Shown one piece after another: positions 34,031-42,315 of a stretch of DNA of 42,473 bases. The stretch spans positions 1 through 42,473 of the forward strand of contig JAFSCE010000024.1 of the NCBI GenBank assembly GCA_017436915.1, written 5' to 3'. Positions within the stretch are counted from its first letter, which is position 1, and each line of letters begins with the position of its first letter. A program made the translations under genes and the position numbers. The notes beneath the pieces are model-generated. The model was not told the DNA's origin and ran no database searches. It worked only from the letters and a program-made list of their open reading frames with translations. The DNA is from Clostridia bacterium. GTDB taxonomy: Bacteria > Bacillota > Clostridia > Oscillospirales > Acutalibacteraceae.

Positions 34031-34064
34031 AGGGCGCGGAATTCCGTTTGGAATTCCGCGCCCT
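34031..34064 (-). terminator. Terminator of gap
   Basis: A 15-bp perfect stem (34031-34045 with 34050-34064, 4-nt loop) is followed on minus by TTTTATCTT, 15 nt after the gap stop codon. Confidence 0.92.
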
Positions 34065-34079
34065 GTGTTCAAAACAGAC

Positions 34080-35099
34080 TTAGGCGAGTTCTGCGAAGTA
34101 TTTGATGGTACGGACCATCTGGCTGGTGTAGGAGTTCTCGTTGTCGTACCAGGACACGACCTGCACCTGATAGGTGTCGTCGTCGATCTTGGTGACCATG
34201 GTCTGGGTTGCATCGAACAGAGAACCGTAACGGATACCGATAACGTCGGAGGACACGATCTGATCCTCGTTGTAGCCATAAGACTCGTTAGCAGCGGCTT
34301 TCATCGCAGCGTTGATGCCCTCTTTGGTAACGTCCTTACCCTTGACAACGGCAACCAAAATGGTGGTGGAGCCGGTGCAGGTGGGCACGCGCTGAGCGGA
34401 ACCGATCAGTTTGCCGTTGAGTTCCGGAATAACCAGGCCGATCGCTTTCGCAGCGCCGGTGGAGTTGGGAACGATGTTCTGCGCGCCGGCGCGAGCACGG
34501 CGGAGATCACCCTTGCGGTGCGGGCCGTCCAGAATCATCTGGTCGCCGGTATACGCATGAACGGTGGTCATGATACCGCTCTGGATCGGAGCATAGTTGT
34601 TGAGTGCCTTCGCCATCGGAGCGAGGCAGTTGGTGGTGCAGGAAGCCGCAGAAATGATGGTATCATCAGCGGTCAGGGTCTCGTGGTTCGTGTTAAACAC
34701 GATGGTCTTCAGATCGTTACCTGCGGGAGCGGAGATAACAACCTTCTTTGCGCCGGCATCGATGTGTGCCTGGCTCTTGTCTTTGCTGCAGTAGAAGCCG
34801 GTGCACTCGAGCACGACGTCCACGCCGATCTCGCCCCAGGGCAGATCCGCAGCGTTTTTCTCGGCATAGATCTTCAGCTCTTTGCCGTCCACAGTGATGG
34901 TACCGGCTTCGTCGTCCGCAACGACGGTGTGACCGTCGTAACGACCCTGAGCGGTATCGTACTTCAGAAGATGAGCCAGCATGCTGGGTTTGGTAAGATC
35001 GTTGATCGCAACGATTTCGTAGCCCTCGGCGCCGAACATCTGACGGAACGCCAAACGGCCAATGCGGCCAAAGCCATTGATTGCAACTTTAACTGCCAT
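34080..35099 (-). CDS. gap: Glyceraldehyde-3-phosphate dehydrogenase
   Basis: GAPDH oxidises glyceraldehyde-3-phosphate to 1,3-bisphosphoglycerate with NAD and phosphate in glycolysis. The 339-residue protein has the NAD-binding [13 protein letters not shown] motif, the active-site [10 protein letters not shown] with Cys154, the His of [11 protein letters not shown], and the C-terminal [14 protein letters not shown]. The ATG at 35099 follows GGAGGA. Codon use looks strongly optimised, as in ppdK, suggesting high expression. Transcribed alone between a good promoter and a strong terminator; no pgk or tpi is beside it. Confidence 0.98.
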   Translation of the reverse strand: MAVKVAINGFGRIGRLAFRQMFGAEGYEIVAINDLTKPSMLAHLLKYDTAQGRYDGHTVVADDEAGTITVDGKELKIYAEKNAADLPWGEIGVDVVLECTGFYCSKDKSQAHIDAGAKKVVISAPAGNDLKTIVFNTNHETLTADDTIISAASCTTNCLAPMAKALNNYAPIQSGIMTTVHAYTGDQMILDGPHRKGDLRRARAGAQNIVPNSTGAAKAIGLVIPELNGKLIGSAQRVPTCTGSTTILVAVVKGKDVTKEGINAAMKAAANESYGYNEDQIVSSDVIGIRYGSLFDATQTMVTKIDDDTYQVQVVSWYDNENSYTSQMVRTIKYFAELA

Positions 35100-35133
35100 A
35101 ACTAAATTCCTCCAATTTATTTAATCTTTTATC

Positions 35134-35162
35134 ATATTACACTCTTTGAGCGTAATTTTCAA
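35134..35162 (-). promoter_or_regulatory. Sigma-A promoter of gap
   Basis: TTGAAA (35157-35162), a 17-bp spacer and TAATAT (35134-35139) on minus, with the -10 preceded by TG. The leader is about 30 nt. Confidence 0.7.
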
Positions 35163-35264
35163 GAACTTTGATAAAATTTTAACCATCCGGTCAAAATTTA
35201 TACCGTTGTAGCAAGGAAACCGCCCTCGAAACGGATTTTTCGTGGATTTTGCCTAAGAGTCCTA

Positions 35265-36224
35265 TTATTCATCCTCCGGATCATACACCGCAAACCACTG
35301 ATCGCTGATCAAATACTCGGCACCGTCACCGTCACTATTTTCCTCATCAACCGATTTCTCCGGCTGTTCAAACGTTTCTTCTTCGCAAGGGATTCCGTAT
35401 CCTTGCGCAAACGCGATCGCGAAAGCGAGCAGTGCTACACCGAAATCCGGAGCCGTGACCAACGCGCAGGTTTCAAACGCCGCCCGATCCTGTGCCAAAA
35501 GCAAGCCGACCTGCGTTACCGCACTGATCGTACACAACAATCCGGTACAAAGCGAAATGCCGAAGAAAAAGCGAGACGGCTTTTCAGCGACACCACTAAC
35601 GTAACGTGCAAACACGACAAAAAACAGTGCTTCAAACACAATAGTCCCCAGATCGTACAGATTGCGATACAAACCAAGCGAGCTGACGTGGGAAGTGATA
35701 TAGCGAATCAACCGCACCCAACTCCACAGCACAGGTGCTAACGCGAGAAGTGGCATAAAACGACGCGTGCACACCCCTCGGCGCCACCAGTTCACAGCAA
35801 GCAGCAAGAAAAAGGCGCCTCCTGCAAGACCGGCAATAATCAACAGGCATACAAAAAAAGCATCGAGACCGCTCGCCGAAGCTTTGCTCGGATACGGCAT
35901 GATCCCTAAGGTAAGCCATTCGCGTGCAGTTACCACCGAGGTGATCAGCATCGTAGCTCCGGCAACAGCCGCCCCCGCTGCGGAAACGCGCGCCGTGCGA
36001 CCGCCCGCCGTGATCGGTGGCGTGCTGTTTAAAGCGCACAGCGTAAGCAATACGGCAAGCAAAACACCGGTAACTCCAAGCACAATGCCGTACGGCAACG
36101 GCTCATCAAACGCCGTCGGTGTCAACACCGTTCGCCAAAGAGCAAGCAGGCCCGCAGACACCGTTGTCAGCACACAAACTTGTCGCATTTGCTGCTGTGT
36201 CATTCCGTTTTGTTGTAATTTCAT
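35265..36224 (-). CDS. Eight-segment membrane protein, function unknown
   Basis: A 319-residue protein not recognised as a known family. About eight hydrophobic segments are spread over residues 15-270, with a basic loop (NWWRRGVCTRR) after the fourth. A 50-residue acidic cytoplasmic tail (EEETFEQPEKSVDEENSDGD) ends in a conserved-looking YLISDQWFAVYDPEDE. The GTG at 36233 is possible, but the ATG at 36224 has AGGTG 6 nt upstream and is chosen. It follows citrate synthase by about 85 nt across a weak hairpin, so it may be read from that promoter. Confidence 0.7.
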   Translation of the reverse strand: MKLQQNGMTQQQMRQVCVLTTVSAGLLALWRTVLTPTAFDEPLPYGIVLGVTGVLLAVLLTLCALNSTPPITAGGRTARVSAAGAAVAGATMLITSVVTAREWLTLGIMPYPSKASASGLDAFFVCLLIIAGLAGGAFFLLLAVNWWRRGVCTRRFMPLLALAPVLWSWVRLIRYITSHVSSLGLYRNLYDLGTIVFEALFFVVFARYVSGVAEKPSRFFFGISLCTGLLCTISAVTQVGLLLAQDRAAFETCALVTAPDFGVALLAFAIAFAQGYGIPCEEETFEQPEKSVDEENSDGDGAEYLISDQWFAVYDPEDE

Positions 36225-36272
36225 ACGCTTCACCTAAAGTAAAAAATGAATCTCTTTCGAACTGCTCGAAAC

Positions 36273-36303
36273 ACGGCACACCGCTTATCTCACGATGTGC
36301 CGT
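36273..36303 (-). terminator. Weak hairpin after citrate synthase
   Basis: An 8-bp stem ACGGCACA/TGTGCCGT (36273-36280 with 36296-36303, 15-nt loop) lies 6 nt downstream of the citrate synthase stop but lacks a real T run (GTTTCG follows on minus). A second small dyad, TTTCGA-N5-TCGAAA, is at 36255-36271. Partial termination at best. Confidence 0.35.
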
Positions 36304-36309
36304 CCTTTA

Positions 36310-37665
36310 TTATCGGTTTTTCAATTCAATATACGGCTTATCTTTGCTGAACGGTTTGTATGCCGGTCGGATAATACGGTTGCCGGTCAAATATTCTTCC
36401 ATGCGATGCGCACACCAACCGCTGATCCGCGCCACCGCAAACAGCGGGGTGAACAGATCCTCGGAAATACCGAGCGAGCGGTATACCAGTCCGGAATACA
36501 TATCCACGTTGGCGCAGACCGCGCGCGAGATACCGCGCACTTTAAGCATAACGTCCGGCGCCAAACGTTCTACGGCATCCAGCAAACGGAACTCGTCACC
36601 GTAACCGTTTTTCTCCGCCATACGCGCCGCCTCCTGCTTGAGCAGAACGGCACGCGGGTCGGATAGGGTATATACCGCGTGACCCATACCGTAAATAAGC
36701 CCCGAGCCGTCACCGGCTTCACGGCGCAGCATTTTGCCGAGATACGCAGCGATCTCCTCGTCGTCGGAAATATCCCGTATGTTTGCTTTCAGATCGTGCA
36801 ACATCTGCGTTACTTTCAAGTTCGCACCGCCGTGACGGGGCCCCTTCAAAGAACCGATCGCCGCTGCAATCGCGGAATAGGTATCGGTGCCCGACGACGA
36901 CAGCACGCGTGCCGCAAACGCCGAGTTGTTACCGCCACCGTGCTCAGCATGCAACATCAAGCACAGATCCAACAACCGCGCTTCGTCTTCCGTGTACTGC
37001 GCATCCGCACGAATGGTGCGTAAGATGGTCTCGGAAGTAGAAAGCCCCGGAACGGTTTGATGGAAATACATACTTTCCTTATTATAGTGACGGCGTTTGA
37101 CCTGATACGCATATCCCAGTGCCGCAGGCAACATAGCAATTAGTTGAATGCACTGGCGTAGTACGTTTTCCACATTTTCCGGTTCGGGATGATCGTCATA
37201 GGAATACATAGCAAGCACCGAGCGTGCCATTTTATTCATAATATCCGGCGACGGCGCCTTTAAGATCATATCCTCGGCAAAATACTCCGGCAGCTCGCGG
37301 TTGGCAGACAACAACTCACAGAAATCGCTAAGCTGCTCGGGCGTGGGCAACGAGCCAAACAACAGCAAGAACACGACTTCCTCAAAACCAAAACGACCTT
37401 GTCCGTGACTACCCCGCACCAAATCTTCAATCGAGTAACCGCGATAGGTAAGTTCACCCTTGACCGGCAACTTTTCACCTTCGGACATAACGTAACCGTG
37501 AACGTTACAAATACGGGTAAGTCCCGCGACAACGCCGGTGCCGTCCGCATTGCGCAAACCGCGCTTAATATCCTGATTATTATAACGTTCCGGATCGATC
37601 CGGTTATTTTCTTTGACTTGCTCGCATAAAGATGTAAACAAGCTGTTTTTGCATGCGATATCCAA
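36310..37665 (-). CDS. gltA: Citrate synthase (Si type)
   Basis: Condenses oxaloacetate and acetyl-CoA to citrate, probably feeding glutamate synthesis in an anaerobe. The 451-residue protein carries the substrate-binding histidines in LHAEHGGGNNS, GPRHGGANLKV and GMGHAVYTLSDPR, the catalytic Asp in NVDMYSGLVYRSLG, and a C-terminal GWCAHRMEEY. The frame opens with TTG at 37665; no upstream ATG fits. The N-terminal block NNRIDPERYNNQDIKRGL matches the expected start of clostridial enzymes, so a TTG start with GAAAGGG about 11 nt upstream is most likely. A 2-methylcitrate synthase activity cannot be excluded. Confidence 0.92.
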   Translation of the reverse strand: MDIACKNSLFTSLCEQVKENNRIDPERYNNQDIKRGLRNADGTGVVAGLTRICNVHGYVMSEGEKLPVKGELTYRGYSIEDLVRGSHGQGRFGFEEVVFLLLFGSLPTPEQLSDFCELLSANRELPEYFAEDMILKAPSPDIMNKMARSVLAMYSYDDHPEPENVENVLRQCIQLIAMLPAALGYAYQVKRRHYNKESMYFHQTVPGLSTSETILRTIRADAQYTEDEARLLDLCLMLHAEHGGGNNSAFAARVLSSSGTDTYSAIAAAIGSLKGPRHGGANLKVTQMLHDLKANIRDISDDEEIAAYLGKMLRREAGDGSGLIYGMGHAVYTLSDPRAVLLKQEAARMAEKNGYGDEFRLLDAVERLAPDVMLKVRGISRAVCANVDMYSGLVYRSLGISEDLFTPLFAVARISGWCAHRMEEYLTGNRIIRPAYKPFSKDKPYIELKNR

Positions 37666-37700
37666 CGAGAAACAGCCCTTTCAAAAAGAATAGTGTTTCC

Positions 37701-37729
37701 ATTATGCACTGTAGACCAAAAAATGTCAA
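37701..37729 (-). promoter_or_regulatory. Sigma-A promoter of citrate synthase
   Basis: TTGACA (37724-37729), a 17-bp spacer and CATAAT (37701-37706) on minus, in the 90-nt divergent gap between gltA and spoIID. No clear promoter for spoIID was found on plus; a sporulation sigma factor would be expected there. Confidence 0.8.
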
Positions 37730-37755
37730 ATGTTTTTTGTCGGAGGATGGTTATT

Positions 37756-38733
37756 ATGAAGCCGTACGTAGGAATCTGTTTGCTTTGCTATTGCCTGTTT
37801 TTACTGTTGCCGTTACCGACCTTGCCGAAATCTGTCAATTCGTCGGACGAGCCGTCCCCGGCGCCCGATGCCTCACACAAAATCCCAACCGAATCGAACG
37901 ACGCAGTCTTCAAAGTGTTGGATGCCGACGCAGGCGTCATTTACACCTTTGCCGAGCGGGACTTTCTCATTTATACCGTGGCGTCGGAAATGCCCGCATC
38001 CTATCCGACCGAGGCACTCAAAGCGCAAGCAGTCGCCACGTACACCTATTACACGTATGAAAAAGCCCGACAAGCCGAAAACACCGCCGCGTTGCAAGGG
38101 GCGGATTTTTCCGCCGTCCCCTCCACCTTCCCCGAAACCTATTCGCCGGAAGGACTCAAAAAGTATTGGGGCGACAACTACGATACCCATCTGCAAACCA
38201 TCGCCGCGGCGGTGGATGCGGTCTACGGAAAACAGATCCTGTATGACGGCTCGCCCATCTTTGCTGCCTACCACAGCTCCAACGCAGGAAAAACCGAATC
38301 CTCCGCCATCGTCTGGGGAAACGAGTTTGCCTATTTACAGCCGGTCGTCAGCAGCGGCGATACGCTCTCACCGCATTACAACACCACCGTTGTCGTGTCC
38401 GATTCCGATTTTGCCGCCGCCTTTCCCGAACTGTCTTTAATCGGTGATGCAGGAAATTGGATCTCCGGCACACCCACCGTGACGGATTCCGGCACGGTCA
38501 CGTCGATCACCATCGGCGGCACAAATTATACCGGCAAGCAGGTGCGCGAAGCGCTGGGGCTCCGCTCCGCCTGCTTTTCGGTCACCCACGGCACCGACGG
38601 CTTTACCTTCACCGTCAGCGGCTACGGCCATGGTGTCGGCATGAGCCAACACGGCGCCAAAGCCATGGCAGAGCAGGGCTTTACCTACGACGAGATCCTG
38701 CGCCATTACTATACCGGTGTGACTATCAAATAG
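37756..38733 (+). CDS. spoIID: SpoIID-like lytic transglycosylase
   Basis: SpoIID cleaves glycan strands during engulfment in sporulation. The 325-residue protein has an N-terminal membrane/signal segment (about 5-22), a Pro/Ser-rich linker, and the SpoIID/LytB domain: the catalytic Glu in VASEMPASYPTEALKAQAVA, the HSSNAGKTE block (the usual HS-GG-TE is altered), and the C-terminal YGHGVGMSQHGAKAMA. The ATG at 37756 has CGGAGGATGG upstream. It is divergent from gltA and ends 3 nt from the convergent downstream gene with no terminator between them. The partners SpoIIM and SpoIIP are not in the window. Confidence 0.9.
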   Translation: MKPYVGICLLCYCLFLLLPLPTLPKSVNSSDEPSPAPDASHKIPTESNDAVFKVLDADAGVIYTFAERDFLIYTVASEMPASYPTEALKAQAVATYTYYTYEKARQAENTAALQGADFSAVPSTFPETYSPEGLKKYWGDNYDTHLQTIAAAVDAVYGKQILYDGSPIFAAYHSSNAGKTESSAIVWGNEFAYLQPVVSSGDTLSPHYNTTVVVSDSDFAAAFPELSLIGDAGNWISGTPTVTDSGTVTSITIGGTNYTGKQVREALGLRSACFSVTHGTDGFTFTVSGYGHGVGMSQHGAKAMAEQGFTYDEILRHYYTGVTIK

Positions 38734-38736
38734 CCG

Positions 38737-39456
38737 TTAGTCCTCCTTTTTCTTCTGTACGCGCAACAACAGTTTTTCGACCCACCCTTTTTTGAATTTC
38801 AACGAAACGTACCCAATAAGCGAAATCACCGCCGCACCGATCGAATCCACGATCAGATCGGTCATGGTGTCCGAAAGCGCCGCACGGCCGACAAGTGCCT
38901 GCCCATTTGCCAAGGAATGTTTTTGCATGTTCATCGTGAGCAACCCATCCGCCGCAAATTCGTAAATTTCCCACACCACGTCCACCGCAACTGCAAAGCA
39001 AAACGCAAACACCGCCACAAACGCGGGACTCAAATTAAACGGCACGCGATCGGTTTTGTTAAGAAACGTCAGCACCGAAAAGCCAAGCGCGCCCAGCGCG
39101 ATCCCGCTGAACGTGTGCAGGATCGTATCCCAATACGGGATAAGAAAGTAAAAACCGCGCACCTCGCCGAGATAGATCGAACAGTATAGAAAAGCCGCAT
39201 ATAGCACCATCATAAACGAGGGGATCTCCACCCCCCATTTGCGGTATAACCAACGCGGAAGCAGCATGGCAAAAATGCCGAGAACGGATTGGAGCAGCAT
39301 GAGCACGTAGTCGCTTTTGATGCGCGCATACCCCTCGGTGGGAACGGCTGGTGCCAGAGCCATCGCCACTGCCACTACAACCGTGGATACCACCATCGTG
39401 ATAAACACAACAAGCGATACAACCTGCCGCGCGGATCCTTTGCGTTTCGTTTTCAC
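38737..39456 (-). CDS. YjdF/DUF2238-like integral membrane protein
   Basis: A 239-residue protein with six hydrophobic segments. Features recalling the YjdF (DUF2238) family are WDTILHTFSGIALGALGF, VDVVWEIYEFAAD and DTMTDLIVDSIGAAV: conserved Asp, His, Glu and Asp residues placed in or next to membrane helices. Function unknown. The GTG at 39456 is chosen for AAGGTG 6 nt upstream; the frame continues upstream without a ribosome site. A TATACT -10-like box is at 39478-39483, with no good -35. Tail-to-tail with spoIID. Confidence 0.75.
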   Translation of the reverse strand: MKTKRKGSARQVVSLVVFITMVVSTVVVAVAMALAPAVPTEGYARIKSDYVLMLLQSVLGIFAMLLPRWLYRKWGVEIPSFMMVLYAAFLYCSIYLGEVRGFYFLIPYWDTILHTFSGIALGALGFSVLTFLNKTDRVPFNLSPAFVAVFAFCFAVAVDVVWEIYEFAADGLLTMNMQKHSLANGQALVGRAALSDTMTDLIVDSIGAAVISLIGYVSLKFKKGWVEKLLLRVQKKKED

Positions 39457-39562
39457 GTGATCACCTTCTTTGTTCCCAGTATATGCCGTAAAAGTAAGAT
39501 TTTGGTGAATAAAGCGTAAATTTGCCGTCATCTTTCCTTATCATAACCAAAGCCGAGCAAAA

Positions 39563-39586
39563 AAGCCGCCTCAAACGAGGCGGCTT
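39563..39586 (-). terminator. Terminator of the gene at 39638
   Basis: A 10-bp perfect stem (39563-39572 with 39577-39586, loop AAAC) is followed on minus by TTTTTT. It closes the accessory block, about 50 nt after the stop at 39638. Confidence 0.9.
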
Positions 39587-39637
39587 ATACTCTCTTGTAC
39601 GAAAAAGGGCCGGGTGAAAACTGCTGGGTTCCTTTGA

Positions 39638-39943
39638 TCAGCCAAGAAAACTAACAATTAGGATTACAACAATATAACAAAATAAGACGATAGAAATAAA
39701 ATTCAACACCTTATAAAATTTTTGCCAAATTCCTGATTTGCTTTTTAAATGCTGCCCTAAAAAGAAAAGACTAACAACAAGCGGCAAAAACACAATAGAA
39801 GTAAAAATCCCTTGTGTTGAAGAACTAAACTCCATATCGAGGATAACGCCATTTTGGACCATCGCACTTGCGATAAAAAAACATACTAAAAGAAAAACAA
39901 AAACACACAAAAAAATCATAAAAAGCAGTTTGCTTTTCTTCAT
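39638..39943 (-). CDS. Small three-segment membrane protein, function unknown
   Basis: A 101-residue, AT-rich gene. The protein has three hydrophobic stretches (about 5-28, 46-64 and 78-100) and basic residues between the last two (HLKSKSGIWQKFYK). The ATG at 39943 has GGCGGTGAT upstream. Base composition is much lower in GC than spoIID and everything to its left. It is the last gene of the accessory block, with its own promoter and terminator. No family recognised. Confidence 0.7.
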   Translation of the reverse strand: MKKSKLLFMIFLCVFVFLLVCFFIASAMVQNGVILDMEFSSSTQGIFTSIVFLPLVVSLFFLGQHLKSKSGIWQKFYKVLNFISIVLFCYIVVILIVSFLG

Positions 39944-39963
39944 AACATCACCGCCTTGGGTTT

Positions 39964-39992
39964 AGTATATGCTTGTGTTAAATAAGAGACAA
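39964..39992 (-). promoter_or_regulatory. Promoter of the small membrane protein at 39638
   Basis: TTGTCT (39987-39992), a 17-bp spacer and TATACT (39964-39969) on minus, in the 53-nt gap between the two genes. Confidence 0.6.
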
Positions 39993-39996
39993 AAAA

Positions 39997-40659
39997 TCAT
40001 AATCCTAACAATTGTTTTTTCTTTGCTTCATATTCATTTTCTGTTATAATTCCCTCGTCTAACAATTTTTTGAATTCTCTTAAGGCCTCTGCGTTTTGCC
40101 TTTCGGATGTTTTTGTTTTCTTATTGATTGTTTTTTCATCTTTAAATATTTTATGTTCGTTCATAAACAATATAAGTTCTTGTATTGTTTTAATATCGTC
40201 TGTTAAAACGGAAAAACATTTAGAACCTACATAAACTTGAAAGCCATTTGTTTTATACAAAAGTTGAGTTATTTTTGAAATATGCAAATCAAAACCATAC
40301 TTTGGCGCCAATAATACAATTCTAAAATTCGTAATATATAATGTTCCATCAAATACTTCACTAACATTTCCACGAACTACTTGTGAGGCTCCGCCTCCCG
40401 TTCTCATAGAAACCCCTTTTGCCACTCGGAAACTAACTCCTGCACCAGCTCCCGTTCTACCAGTGACTACATTTTTTTCATGATAAGCTTTTGCTTTTTC
40501 TTCATAATAACAAACTTCATTTTCCAAAAGTGAAATTGATGGTGTTTTTTCAATTAGCATATTTATTTTTTCTTCTATTGAGTTTTGACTCTTGATAATC
40601 GTCGATTTTTTTGTTAATTCGACCTTATCATTTGTGATCTTTTTTAAAAACTTAAACAT
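39997..40659 (-). CDS. PH-like and SHOCT domain protein
   Basis: A 220-residue soluble protein. Residues 50-170 look like a bacterial PH/GRAM-type beta domain (GTLYITNFRIVLLAPKYGFDLHISKI, then FQVYVGSKCFSVLTDD), interrupted by a Gly-rich segment (GRTGAGAGVSFRVAKG). The C-terminus (about 192-219, LREFKKLLDEGIITENEYE) is a clear SHOCT motif, a short helical hairpin found at the ends of many membrane- or nucleic-acid-associated proteins. Function unknown. The ATG at 40659 has AAAGGGGAT 8 nt upstream. It sits in the AT-rich accessory block behind its own promoter. Confidence 0.8.
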   Translation of the reverse strand: MFKFLKKITNDKVELTKKSTIIKSQNSIEEKINMLIEKTPSISLLENEVCYYEEKAKAYHEKNVVTGRTGAGAGVSFRVAKGVSMRTGGGASQVVRGNVSEVFDGTLYITNFRIVLLAPKYGFDLHISKITQLLYKTNGFQVYVGSKCFSVLTDDIKTIQELILFMNEHKIFKDEKTINKKTKTSERQNAEALREFKKLLDEGIITENEYEAKKKQLLGL

Positions 40660-40687
40660 AAAATTATCCCCTTTATATGTTCAACAG

Positions 40688-40715
40688 AGTATATCGAATT
40701 AGTTTTCCTTGTAAA
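40688..40715 (-). promoter_or_regulatory. Promoter of the PH/SHOCT gene
   Basis: TTTACA (40710-40715), a 16-bp spacer and TATACT (40688-40693) on minus. The -35 lies inside the 3' end of the upstream gene. Confidence 0.6.
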
Positions 40716-41598
40716 AATCATACCCTAATAATTCTTCTGCTTGCTTTAATAATTTTTTATAGTTCTCGGAATTAGAAGCTTTCATTCGTCTAAACCCACC
40801 AAAAGATTTAGGTGTTACTTCAGGGTATTTTTCAAACATTAAATCATAAAACTCTTTATCTTTTGCAACTTCTTCTTTTTCCTTTACCCTTTTTTTGAAT
40901 GACTCTTTCTGTTCTTTTGAACGTTCATCCTTGTACTCTCTATTTGACCAGTTAATTATATTTCCGCTATATTCCCATTTGGGTTCATTAACGCCAAACA
41001 AAAAAGCATTCAATGGCACTCGACAATACTTGTGTTTATCACTATAATACTTAATGCAATCCGGTAATCGCGGAAATCTTTTGTCTTTTCCATCAATACT
41101 AAATATTCTTTTTGCGTATTTGGCACATTCTTCACAACAACACTCTAAATCAAAACTTTCAACCAATCCTCCAAACACATCAATGACGTCTTTTTCAGAC
41201 AACCCAACTATGTTGGTTTCTATATTTTTACCTTCATATACAACCCGTGTTTTCTGAAACATTTCTTTTATTTTCTGTTCTTCTTTTCTTGCTTCATCAA
41301 ACTGTCTATCTTGCTTCAAATATTCTACTAACCTCATATAATCTTTTTCTGACCAAGCAAAATTAGAATAAGGAAATATCTCATTTGCTTTTTTTAGACA
41401 AGCAATCGCCAAGTCCATTTTTCCATTCTTCTTATGTTCTGTTGCTTTCCTTTGCAGGATATACTCAACATTATTAACTGGGCTGCTCATTCCTTGCAAA
41501 GGCTTATAGTTTGGAATTTTAATGCTATTTATTCCTTCAAGAGTTTGAAAATCATATTTTTCTCTTAAAAATATATTTTTTATAAACGATTTTAACAA
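40699..41598 (-). CDS. Uncharacterised protein with TPR-like and Cys-rich regions
   Basis: A 299-residue soluble protein of the AT-rich block. Residues about 40-110 are helical and TPR-like (ATEHKKNGKMDLAIACLKKANEIFP). Then comes a cysteine cluster (ECCCEECAKYAKRIFSIDG) followed by GKDKRFPRLPDCI and HKYCRVP, which together resemble a small zinc-binding motif. The C-terminal third is highly charged, with a helical stretch (EQKESFKKRVKEKEEVAKDK). A GTG at 41607 opens the frame but overlaps the ribosome site; TTG at 41598 has GAGGTG 6 nt upstream and is chosen. Family not recognised. Confidence 0.72.
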   Translation of the reverse strand: MLKSFIKNIFLREKYDFQTLEGINSIKIPNYKPLQGMSSPVNNVEYILQRKATEHKKNGKMDLAIACLKKANEIFPYSNFAWSEKDYMRLVEYLKQDRQFDEARKEEQKIKEMFQKTRVVYEGKNIETNIVGLSEKDVIDVFGGLVESFDLECCCEECAKYAKRIFSIDGKDKRFPRLPDCIKYYSDKHKYCRVPLNAFLFGVNEPKWEYSGNIINWSNREYKDERSKEQKESFKKRVKEKEEVAKDKEFYDLMFEKYPEVTPKSFGGFRRMKASNSENYKKLLKQAEELLGYDFYKEN

Positions 41599-41634
41599 TC
41601 CCGCCACCTCAAACTTTTGTATTATCCAACATCA

Positions 41635-42009
41635 TCAAACATGCCACCATTTAAATATTGAATTTAACAGCGCTATTACCGATACTAATAACGCTAAAAA
41701 AGGAATAATTTTATCTAACCAGTATCTTATTGTAATTACTCTCTTTTCTTTACGGATCAATTCAATATGTTTAGTTTTTTCAGAAAAATAATCAATAGCT
41801 TTAGATGTTAAGTAGTAATAGATTGTATCTGTAAATATACTCCCAACAATATATCCTTCTTTTTTTAATGTTTCAAAATGTGCAAATGTGAAATTCTCAC
41901 CGTAAATATCTTTTAAACAAACTTCATCATCATTTCCAAACCCAACATTATCTTTTCTATTCAATAAAAACTTTAGGCAGTTTTCTTCACATTCGCTTAA
42001 ATATTTCAT
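41635..42009 (-). CDS. Uncharacterised winged-helix-like protein with a C-terminal membrane anchor
   Basis: A 124-residue protein. The N-terminal 75 residues look like a small helix-turn-helix unit with a wing (FAHFETLKKEGYIVGS, then IYYYLTSKAIDYF), as in uncharacterised accessory proteins. A basic stretch (RKEKRVITIRYWLDK) leads into one C-terminal membrane segment (about 100-119). No family confidently recognised. The ATG at 42009 has AAGGAG 10 nt upstream and is preferred to the earlier in-frame start at 42057. It is the first gene of the AT-rich block. Confidence 0.7.
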   Translation of the reverse strand: MKYLSECEENCLKFLLNRKDNVGFGNDDEVCLKDIYGENFTFAHFETLKKEGYIVGSIFTDTIYYYLTSKAIDYFSEKTKHIELIRKEKRVITIRYWLDKIIPFLALLVSVIALLNSIFKWWHV

Positions 42010-42062
42010 TACTTTTTTACTCCTTGCATTTTTACATTTAGATATTATTAGACACAATACGT

Positions 42063-42089
42063 ATTATACCTATGTCGATTTTGGGACAA
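42063..42089 (-). promoter_or_regulatory. Candidate promoter of the accessory block
   Basis: A perfect TATAAT (42063-42068) on minus with TTGTCC (42084-42089) 15 bp upstream, or TTTGTC at 16 bp. About 55 nt upstream of the start at 42009. From here to 42261 the sequence is AT-rich and I see no gene. Confidence 0.5.
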
Positions 42090-42261
42090 ATCATAAACAT
42101 TACCTATAAAAATGTTAATGTTATCTATTAAAATGCAATAATAAGTACAACTTGTGAAATTACAGATAGTTTCAACCACTTAATTGTCTTAATTTTAATT
42201 TATCCCACAAAATATGTCTGTAATAGTTGGTGTGACAAAAATCATACTTTTACATAAGAAA

Positions 42262-42312
42262 TCATACCATACTTTTCCTTGTTTTACAAGGATATATCAA
42301 AGTATGGTATGA
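42262..42312. repeat. Large inverted repeat 1
   Basis: Arms of 14 bp (42262-42275 with 42299-42312, TCATACCATACTTT) enclose a second 6-bp stem (TCCTTG 42276-42281 with CAAGGA 42287-42292, loop TTTTA). No T run follows on either strand, so it is not a standard terminator. It stands directly beside inverted repeat 2. Confidence 0.8.
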
Positions 42313-42315
42313 CAG

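Noticed and set aside
34065..35105. A 346-codon plus-strand open frame opposite gap
   Set aside because: Antisense shadow of a complete GAPDH with its own promoter and terminator.
39478..39483. A full sigma-A promoter for the YjdF-like gene
   Set aside because: Only the TATACT -10-like hexamer is present; no -35 with acceptable spacing was found.
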